Shown here piece after piece: positions 40,988 through 49,600 of a stretch of 59,211 nt of DNA. Source of the DNA: JAGMCJ01 sp046761005. Lineage in GTDB: Archaea; Thermoplasmatota; Thermoplasmata; RBG-16-68-12; JAGMCJ01. The notes under the pieces were generated by a model. The model made no database searches. It saw only the letters and a program-made list of their open reading frames with translations, and had not been told where the DNA came from. The position numbers were made by a program, and so were the translations under genes. The stretch is taken from contig JBHIFI010000003.1 in the NCBI GenBank assembly GCA_046761005.1, positions 1-59,211 of the forward strand, read 5' to 3'. Numbering within the stretch: position 1 is the stretch's first letter; the number at the start of each line of letters is the position of its first letter.

Positions 40988-42836
40988 GAATGGGATTGCC
41001 TTCACGAGATTCTGTAGACTCGCTCATTCCATACTCGGACCTCTACGGTGCAAGACGAAGTCAAGAAGAAGAGAGATTGCAGACATGGGAACGGGGTCAA
41101 GTGCGAAAACACGCTTCGCTTCCATTCTCGGAAGATCTCAAAACACGTTGGGTGTGGATAGGAAATCGCTTGAAGATAATATCTCATTTGCGGGACTCGG
41201 GTTGAAACCCGAAGAGGTGATTTCAGGAGGACGCCTTGCTCTGTTGCTCTCCCTCCCCTCTATTCTTGTCATCCCATTCGCTCATTCTCATCCCATCTCT
41301 CTTATTTTCGCGGTCATCATCCCTCCAATTGCTCAGAGGACAGTTGTTTCCTATCCAGCGGCCCTTGCTTCGAGGGTGGAGAAGTCATCTTTCAGGGAGG
41401 CCCCAGAAGTGACGAGTTATCTGATTGGAGGGGCGGGGGAGGCACTGTCCCATGAGAACGCAGTTCTCACTGCTGCAAAGAACTCTAGAGGAATGCTCAG
41501 GCCAGGTTTTCAGCGGATGGTATGGCTCGTCTACACTAAGGGAAGAAGCCTCCCAGAAGAATTTAGGAAATATGCTCATAAATGGAGGAGCAGAAATGAG
41601 GGGTTTGGAGAGACGCTGATGCGATTATCTGGAGCAGTAGAAGAGAAGGGTGGGGAAGATTTAGCCTCCTTGCTCATGCCCCTTCACATCTATACGAAAA
41701 GTAAGTTGAAGGGATTTCTCTCCTCTCTCAGGGCTCCTATCAATGTCGTTTTTGCACTAGGGATAATCCTTCCCGTCATGATTGCATCCATCTTGCCGAT
41801 GTCCTCGCTGGCGGTTGCAAGTCCCACGGATTTCTCCAACAAGAATATCACACAAATCCAGGGTAACACCCCCCATCCTGCTCTGATTGCTGTCATCCTC
41901 GATATCATATTCCCGGTCGCCATGTTCCTTTACTGCAGAGAGGTGCTTTCCAGGCGACCATTCTCTTTTCTGCACACCCGCCCACTCAGGCTCACAGATT
42001 TCTCGATCCCTATCATCGCTCTCCTGCTCTCGATTATCATCTTCTCTGTTGGGATAGTCTTTTGGCTTCAGCACAAAGTCCCTCAGATTTCCCTCATGAT
42101 ACTCGCTTTCACATCAATGACGATGGCTTTTTCCTTATTCTTTGTGGGAAGATCGAGGTCCGATATCAAATCGCGAAAGCTTTCAGAGGAGTTCCCGGAC
42201 GTGCTGGAGCGTCTAGGCAACTTCCTCTCGGCGGGTGAGTCCCTAGAAATCGCCGTACTCAAGACTGCGAAAAAGATGGAGGGAACAGAGACAGCAAGGA
42301 GATTTTCCAATGCCCTCTTTCTGCTATCGAGGGGAGAATTCGATATTGGAGACATCTTGACTCGCGATACCGCGATGAAACAGGAATCGAGTGTGGTGGC
42401 GAATCTGAGGATGATTGTCGACATTGCTGAGAAGGATATAGCATTAGCTGGAAACATAGCGAAGCGCATAGCTTCCAATATGAAGGAAGTTTCGAGGATT
42501 GAAAGGGACGCGAAGGATGATATCAAGCCCATCGTTCAGACAGTGAGTAACACAATCACTTTTTTCTCCCCCCTCGTACTCGGCGTTACCGCCTCCATAT
42601 TCCTGCTCATGGAAACCTACTTCTCTGAGTCCAGTGGAATTACATCTTTTTGTTTCATCCTCATTTTGGGTGTACTTCTGTACTGCAACTTGGCGGTGGC
42701 AAGCTATTTCACAGAAGGCCTTCAGACCGGGGATTCTCACGAATTGCTCAAGGTGATCGGAAAAGGAATCCTTCTATCGACGCTCATCTTCTCGCTCTCC
42801 TTCCTGGCATCTTCTTTTCTCTTTGGCGTCCTTTGA
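40980..42836 (+). CDS. TadC / GspF-like membrane platform protein
   Basis: The inner-membrane platform of a type IV pilus-like system, 618 residues with two T2SSF-type domains and clear hydrophobic segments at ~88-122, 250-290, 300-315, 335-380, 530-545 and 570-615. Signature stretches are EEFRKYAHKWRSRNEGFGETL and FPDVLERLGNFLSAGESLEIAV. The start ATG 40980 lies within the ATPase stop region, after GGGCGGGGT. It may work with the ATPase and the two divergently encoded pilin-like proteins. No peptidase gene is in the window. Confidence 0.88.
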   Translation: MPRNGIAFTRFCRLAHSILGPLRCKTKSRRREIADMGTGSSAKTRFASILGRSQNTLGVDRKSLEDNISFAGLGLKPEEVISGGRLALLLSLPSILVIPFAHSHPISLIFAVIIPPIAQRTVVSYPAALASRVEKSSFREAPEVTSYLIGGAGEALSHENAVLTAAKNSRGMLRPGFQRMVWLVYTKGRSLPEEFRKYAHKWRSRNEGFGETLMRLSGAVEEKGGEDLASLLMPLHIYTKSKLKGFLSSLRAPINVVFALGIILPVMIASILPMSSLAVASPTDFSNKNITQIQGNTPHPALIAVILDIIFPVAMFLYCREVLSRRPFSFLHTRPLRLTDFSIPIIALLLSIIIFSVGIVFWLQHKVPQISLMILAFTSMTMAFSLFFVGRSRSDIKSRKLSEEFPDVLERLGNFLSAGESLEIAVLKTAKKMEGTETARRFSNALFLLSRGEFDIGDILTRDTAMKQESSVVANLRMIVDIAEKDIALAGNIAKRIASNMKEVSRIERDAKDDIKPIVQTVSNTITFFSPLVLGVTASIFLLMETYFSESSGITSFCFILILGVLLYCNLAVASYFTEGLQTGDSHELLKVIGKGILLSTLIFSLSFLASSFLFGVL

Positions 42837-42936
42837 TTTCTGAAATCACGAATACATTCAAAGGACCACGATCGTAGACCCTCCGATTTGTATTCGATCT
42901 TCAAGTAGCAGTTTAGAGGATGTCCTTGGCGCGTGC

Positions 42937-45900
42937 TCACAAGATCCAGAAAGTATGAGCGGGCACCTTTATCCAATAGCCTTCTCCGGGAGCCATGTAC
43001 GTTGTTCCAGAGAGACTATACAAGAAGTAAGGAGGCGCGGCGACGTTGAAGGCCTCCACCCGCTCGGCACCTGTCTGCGCACTGAGATCGTTGACCGTAT
43101 AATCATAATACATGTGAGGGAATCCGACCAGGTTCCATCCTTCCTTGAGGTGGATGCTCATGCCTCTCGGGACAACTCCCGCGTGCGTCACAGGCTCTGG
43201 GGATGTCACATTCACCCATATAGCCATTGTCTGGTTGATAGTGGGAAGGTCATTCCAGTTCTTCCATCTGTGATACTCCTTCCAGTGGTCGGAATCATCC
43301 CATGCATCGTAGTATCTCATCACGTCCCAGCTTACTGTTTTCAATGCATACTCTATGCTCTCATTCACCATCTTGAGTGGGAAGGAAAGGAGCACAGGGC
43401 CCGCTGGAGTCCATCTCGTGAACTTCGCGACCTGGTCCTCGGCCCTCGCAGGCAGGCCAGCACTGTAGTTCGCCTGAATGACGTAGTAGATGTTCATCGG
43501 GTTGCCGTGGCCAGCCAAATAGTGGTCGAAGAAGTTCAGGCCGCTTGGAACGGTTGCCAAGAGCTGGTATCCGGTGCCATCGGGGTCATATGCCAGCGTG
43601 CTGTAGTAAATGGCATAGTGATCAACCAGGCCTGGATCATCGACCGATAGCTCCCACTCAATGTGAACATGGTCGTAGTCAGGTCCAAACAACCAGGCTC
43701 TCGGGTTCGTTGGCGGTTCGGGAGACAGCTTGAGAGTTTGGAACTGCCAGTGCAAACCACCATTGGAGTCCTTGGTAGTGTGACCATAAGGATCCGAGGA
43801 TTCAACATCGAATTTGTAGATGGTCTCAGGCTTGAGGTTTGTCAGCAGGACATCATGCTCCAAACGGTACCCGCTCACATACTCCTCCAGATCAAGCGGA
43901 TCACTCTCATTGTAGTACACCTTGGAATCCGTGGCCTCGTTGGTTCTCCATATCACGTTTGCCGAGGTGGAAGTTATGTTCATAACGAAGATGTTGAAGA
44001 TTAGCGGGTATGTCGCATCGATCGTCGCAGTGTCCGTGGACGTGTGAGGCGGGTCGTCGTCAATATACTGAACAGTCACCAGGTCTCCATGGGAGACTTG
44101 AAGCTCCCCATCCGTAGTCGGTGGTCCCTGAGATGTATTAATGTAACCGACCCATCTTCCCGAGCCTGGCGAGGTTTCATTCAAGCTAATGAGTTCGGGG
44201 GTGGGTTCCGTCGTGCTCCACATAGTGACATCAACAGTGGATGGTCCAGTGTCCCTCACACTTATCCCTATAGTGTCGTTTTCCCCATAGACGCTCTGAT
44301 CGAGAAAAACCTGACCCCATCCCGTGCCGAGGTCCCCGAGGGTCACAAGAGCATACGGTTGGGGCCCGTTAGGAGCATTGGCAGCCGTCACTCTCACGCT
44401 CCACGCTCCCACCATTGGGCTCTCTATGTGGGCTCCCTCGAGCACGTTGAGCCTATCGTAACTGCCTGTGTTGGGAAGAGACTCTCCCTGAGCCATCGTT
44501 CCAAAGACATTTCCTTTGTAGGTGTTTCCCAGCGGGTCGGTCACGAGTAAATCCAAATCATTTGCGATGTTCGGAGAGGTCCAAGCTACTCCTGGATAGT
44601 CCGTCCATGCGAGAATTATTCTCAGCGGTTCGGAGGAGTCGAGTACGTAGTATGACTCCATGTTGAACTCACCCGTGTTCAGGCCTATTCTATCATCGAA
44701 CAACTCAAGGCGTCTCGTGTCTCCCGCGAAATAAAGGGCATCATCCAGGAGAACTCTTCCCCAACCCTGTGAGTTGTTCGGCCAAGTGTCCTCATTCTTG
44801 CTATCGGAGTTCTGGCCTTGCATTTGCCTCGCACTCGCAGTGAGCATCGCTTTGACAAGAGCGGCTGAAGGCTCGAATCCATCCAAGGGGACCTTTGTCC
44901 CCGAGGGCCACCAACCCTCCATGAAATACTGGCGGGTCATAGCTGCAAGGGAGGCGTGATCAGGGGCAGAATAACTCGTGCCTCCCCATGAACCCTCCCA
45001 AGCTGTGTTGATATTGTCTCTTGGATTTCCAGACGACATGGAGGATATGCCCTCCCCGACTGCTATCACAGTCGGTTTCCTCCTTCCATCAGATGTGGGT
45101 CCTGTGCTACTGTAACCAGCCACGCTATCCTGAATCGGAGAGGTTCTTCCCGATCCTGAGGAAAGGACATTCTTGGCAGTAGCGGGGCTTGCCATGTTGG
45201 TACGTCCCCCGTTTCCGTTTGAGAAGATTATGAGCATATCTGGATGGTTCCACATGAACTCGTCAACCATCTGAGCTCCCATGGTGTAGACAGTAGTGTA
45301 GGATCCCCACGAGTTAGAGTGTATCCTAGCTCCCGCGTCGTACGCGGGCCCGAAAAGATCGTCATAGTCCGCGGGTATGTACTTCAGGCTGTCTATCCTC
45401 ACTCCCGACAGCCATCGTATCCCTCCTATGTCCTGGAAGAATATCTTTGCGCCTTTGGCCCCCCCGTCATTACTGCTAGTGGCAATCGGGTCATCATTTC
45501 CTCCGAAGGTTCCTGTAACCATTGTCCCGTGACCAGATGTCCACCATCCGCTATCGGGGTCCTGACGGTTTGGAGTGTCCTTCCATGACCACTCATCACT
45601 AGGGTCACCATGGACATAATAGCGCACCAGTTTCCTTCGTGTCATATCAGTTGCGTTATAGATATCTCCATTCTGGATGGTGATAGCATCCTCTCGGAAG
45701 AGGTTATGATCGAAGTCTATTCCCGTGTCAGAGAATCCAACGAGCTGCCTTTCTCCCCGAATTCCCATATCCCATATGCGTCTGTTCTCATTGATATTCG
45801 TCTGCATTATCCATTGCATTCTGCTGTTATGGATATAGAAAACCTCGCGCGGTTGAATGAAGTTGACATCGACGAGATTCGCAACCCTAACGAGCTGATC

Positions 45901-46608
45901 ATGATCTATGCGGGCATCCACTCTGCCGAAGTCCTTACCCTTGTAGGAGAAGAGTATGGACTCTTCTGGAAGTATGTCGAGAACGGTGTCGACTCCCTCT
46001 GGATAAAAAGTGATTACCTCCGCCTCGAATGTCCCCGTTTCCGAGACGAGTTCAGGGCTGACCTTATACGCGGGGTGAAAGACTCCGACCCACTGCACCG
46101 CCTGCACTCTCCCGAGGGCCGCTCTCATCCCAGGATCGATTCTGACAAGGAAAGCATTGAAAGGCACGTAGTTCACGATTTCAGCGCCCGCCTGAGAGAG
46201 GGACTCCTTCCACTCCCTTCTCACAGGCCCTCGAAACTGAACTATATAGTAGCCAACAGCACCTTCTGAATAGTCTGATATTCTGAGCTCATCAGGAATT
46301 GAAGGCTCTCCTTTTCTAGTATCGAACGAAAAACCGCGAATGCCTATGAGGTAAAGCTCCTCCGTTTGTATGTCAAAACCCTGAGCGGTGAGTTCAGCTA
46401 TCTCGTCCTCCGTAAGGCTTGCCAAGACGAAGCCTTCGTACTCCTCAGTAATGCGGTAGGAAGAAAGTGTTTCGGCCTGCTGCGGTGAGGATATGGAGAT
46501 TCTGACATCCAGTACATCTCCTCTCGTCGAACTATTCTCAATCGGAATGATGGTAATAAGAAAGACAAGGGGGAGCAAGACTGCCAGGATTCTGCCTTTT
46601 CTTGTCAT
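42937..46608 (-). CDS. secreted subtilisin-like (S8, KP-43 type) protease, small paralogue
   Basis: A 1223-residue exoprotease. The signal peptide is TRKGRILAVLLPLVFLITI. A propeptide of ~200 residues with two I9-like units follows (YIVQFRGPVRREWKESL). The S8 triad is Asp294 in FSDTGIDFD, His360 in SGHGTMV and Ser545 in GTSYSAPD. The KP-43-type beta-barrel (LAWTDYPG, NDLDLLVTDP) comes next, then a fibronectin-III unit and a second FN3. At the end come two related modules (GPVLLSFPL..IWVNV and GWNLVGFP..GEGYWIKV). It is 44 bases behind the larger paralogue, so they are co-transcribed. Confidence 0.93.
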   Translation of the reverse strand: MTRKGRILAVLLPLVFLITIIPIENSSTRGDVLDVRISISSPQQAETLSSYRITEEYEGFVLASLTEDEIAELTAQGFDIQTEELYLIGIRGFSFDTRKGEPSIPDELRISDYSEGAVGYYIVQFRGPVRREWKESLSQAGAEIVNYVPFNAFLVRIDPGMRAALGRVQAVQWVGVFHPAYKVSPELVSETGTFEAEVITFYPEGVDTVLDILPEESILFSYKGKDFGRVDARIDHDQLVRVANLVDVNFIQPREVFYIHNSRMQWIMQTNINENRRIWDMGIRGERQLVGFSDTGIDFDHNLFREDAITIQNGDIYNATDMTRRKLVRYYVHGDPSDEWSWKDTPNRQDPDSGWWTSGHGTMVTGTFGGNDDPIATSSNDGGAKGAKIFFQDIGGIRWLSGVRIDSLKYIPADYDDLFGPAYDAGARIHSNSWGSYTTVYTMGAQMVDEFMWNHPDMLIIFSNGNGGRTNMASPATAKNVLSSGSGRTSPIQDSVAGYSSTGPTSDGRRKPTVIAVGEGISSMSSGNPRDNINTAWEGSWGGTSYSAPDHASLAAMTRQYFMEGWWPSGTKVPLDGFEPSAALVKAMLTASARQMQGQNSDSKNEDTWPNNSQGWGRVLLDDALYFAGDTRRLELFDDRIGLNTGEFNMESYYVLDSSEPLRIILAWTDYPGVAWTSPNIANDLDLLVTDPLGNTYKGNVFGTMAQGESLPNTGSYDRLNVLEGAHIESPMVGAWSVRVTAANAPNGPQPYALVTLGDLGTGWGQVFLDQSVYGENDTIGISVRDTGPSTVDVTMWSTTEPTPELISLNETSPGSGRWVGYINTSQGPPTTDGELQVSHGDLVTVQYIDDDPPHTSTDTATIDATYPLIFNIFVMNITSTSANVIWRTNEATDSKVYYNESDPLDLEEYVSGYRLEHDVLLTNLKPETIYKFDVESSDPYGHTTKDSNGGLHWQFQTLKLSPEPPTNPRAWLFGPDYDHVHIEWELSVDDPGLVDHYAIYYSTLAYDPDGTGYQLLATVPSGLNFFDHYLAGHGNPMNIYYVIQANYSAGLPARAEDQVAKFTRWTPAGPVLLSFPLKMVNESIEYALKTVSWDVMRYYDAWDDSDHWKEYHRWKNWNDLPTINQTMAIWVNVTSPEPVTHAGVVPRGMSIHLKEGWNLVGFPHMYYDYTVNDLSAQTGAERVEAFNVAAPPYFLYSLSGTTYMAPGEGYWIKVPAHTFWIL

Positions 46609-46652
46609 GGGTCTCCACTTAGTGTTCAGCTAAGCTTCCTATGAAAGGTTGC

Positions 46653-49600
46653 CTAGGTATAGACGGTCCAGAGATAATTGGCATTTCCGATCCAGTAGGC
46701 TTCCCCCGCAGTTAGTACAAACGAATCCGGTAGTTCCTGGAGGAAGTAGGGTGCTAATGCAGAATACCCCTCGACCTTAGCTGCTCCTGAACTCGCCTTC
46801 AGCTCTCCGACAGTCATTGACCCAGTCAGCGAAGGATAGCCCACGAGTGTCCAAGGTTTTGAGAGAGTAATGTCCACCTGAGACTGCACCCAGCCAGCAA
46901 CAACGAAATCGCCTGCTTGGACCACATCTACCCAGTAGCCCCTGTCCAAAGAGATTGTAGTAAGGACTCCCTTGTATGGCTTGAAATCCATATAGCTCTG
47001 CCACTTACCAGAATCTGAGTCGTATGTCCACACTTTGTCGAATTGCAGCGTTTGGAATACAGATGCCACAGTTCCGTTGGATGGAGTAATCGGGATGGAG
47101 ATGAGTTGTACGCCTGCAGAAAGGGACCTCACGAATTTCCCAGCCTGTTGCGAGGCCCTACTCGCATCTCCACCAGTACTGTTGGAGTAGATCGCATAAT
47201 AGATGGAACCTCCAAGCCCGGCTCCAGAGTCAACATAGATTTCTGTCTGATTGGGCACGGTCGTGAGGAAGGCGTAACTCGCTGCGGTTGGGTCGTAGCT
47301 ACTTCCGTAGTATATGGAGTAATGATCCACATCGAGCGGGTCATCTGGTGAGAGGGTCCAAGTCAGCGTTATGTCTTCGTAACTCGGTCCTGTCAGGGCC
47401 GCCATGAAGTCCGAGGGAGGCTGGACTATCTTGCCAAGAACCTCAAAGCATCTCGATGAATAGAGTCCCCAATTGTTCGCTGAGTCCTGTCCATGAACAA
47501 AGACACACCGCGTTCCAGGGGACCAGTCTGCGGAACCAGTCCATGTGACCTCCTCAGTGGGCGTATCAAAGACATCAACTGGGTTCATCGGAGTTCCTGT
47601 TCCGTTTTGTCCAGGAGCATCGATGAAGAACTCTGCCGCCTGAATCGTAGAGTTCCCAAAGTTCGTATCATCCACGATGGCTGTGAAAGTAACAGTCAGA
47701 GATCTTTCAACCGGATTTGGTGTCGAACCCACGCTTCCAGGAATAGTGATGGGACCCTCACTATCTCCTCCCGGTCTCAGAATGGTGAATGGGTCATCCG
47801 AGATATCCGAACCATTGAGCATGGGATAGGGAATTCCATCATCCTGAACCACAACTTTCACGCGGTAGTTTATTCCATTCTGCAGAGTGCTGATGTCCCA
47901 GTTGTAGGTCGTATCTCCTACTGCCGGGTCAGGGAAGATTCTAATCCACGATTGTCCATCATCTGGGCTATAGAAGAGGGCTTGACCGTTGATACCTGTC
48001 GAATATACCTGGCGACTCCACTGTATCTGAATGGTATCTCCAGTGTAGATCTCTCCGCCATTCGGTGAGATGACCTGAACATCTGGGTGGTCGTGTCCTA
48101 TCAGCCAGACTATCGTCTTGTTTATGACGGAACCCCTCGCAGCACTATCAACTATCCCCGTGACCTCGAAGAAGTAGGCCACCAACTTTGAGGGCATGCC
48201 TCCCCAGACCTTTCCAGGTCCTGCTGTTCCATTTGCAGCAGAGGAAATCCATTTGACTGCGATTGGAGCTTCATTTGCATCGCCATCGTAGTCCCTCCAG
48301 ACATAGGAGGGCGTTCCCCCGTAGCTTTGCGCGATAACCTCATCTCCACGGTCACCACCACCCCATGGCCTGTGCCCTTGGTAGTCCAACCGGCTAGTAC
48401 CGAAATATTCGTTGCTTATGGGGTCTCCTATAATCCCTTCCACGGAGTCGAAGAACCGAGGATCTGCATCCCAGTCCGACTTCAATGTCGAGTTCACCCA
48501 TTGGCCTGTCTGAACGGTCGCATAGTCCGAGCCTGAATCCTTTGCAAAAGCCCACGCAACATCATGCGAGGAGATGAAGAATCTTCCTCCTTCGTCGATA
48601 TAATTCGTGATCAGGGTCATATCCTCAGGTTCAAAGGGCGGATATTCCTCTAAACCAGTCTGCCACATAACCACCTTGTACCCCTGCAAGAACGAGAGGC
48701 CCGGAATTCCGCTTCTTTCAACAAACCATTCATTGTTTGACCATCCAAACATCTCGAAGGCATTCTTGTATCTGTCCAACCTCTCATATGTGAAGGTCTC
48801 GTGACCAATAACGAGGAGAATCTCTCCCTTCTCTGTGGTGTGGAAGCTGTAATGTTGCCCACCATTATCGTCACGTGTCGTATGACCAAACCTGTCTGTC
48901 GATTCAACATCGAAATAATACTTTGTTCCCGTCGTAAGATTGGTAAGGTCTACTGAGTGTGAGACGAAATATCCGCCCGGTTTCTTGGTCTCGCTGTTAC
49001 TGAGGGAAATCGGGTTGGTATCATAGTATACCTTTGATGTAGCCGATTCATCCGTATTCCAGATTACTGTTGCCGCTGCATTCGTTATTCTTGTCGCTCT
49101 CACATCCGTTATCATCGGAGGCGCACCGTCTATTACTGCCGTCTTCTGGATTGCTCTCTGCGGAGGTGTGACATCAACGTATTCAACTGTGACGGTATCA
49201 TCATCACTCACCTGAAGAATACCATCCGTGACGGGGATTCCATATGAGGTGTCGATCGAGCCCTCATAGACCCCTGCTCCAGTTCCAGTCAAGGTGACGG
49301 TTTCAGGGGTGATCTCTGTATCGCTTGTCACTTCAACCGTCAGCGAAGGACCAGCATCCGTGTCTTCCACCCTTATTCTTATGGTATCAGAATCTCCATA
49401 TATCGTCTTGTCCAGGAAAAGCTGACCGTAGCCTGGATCGATCGCACCGAGTATTGACAGCGCGAAAGGTTGAGGACCTGAGGGAATGTTTGTTCCTGTC
49501 ACCCTCACCCTCCAGAAGCCGATGTCAGGAGCCAATACCAAGACCCCTTCCACAGGATTGTCAGTATCATAGGAACCAGCCCCCCATTTCGATTCTACTA

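Noticed and set aside
45610..46269. 219-residue plus-strand ORF inside the smaller subtilase
   Set aside because: Antisense to a well-conserved catalytic domain; no protein-like motif.
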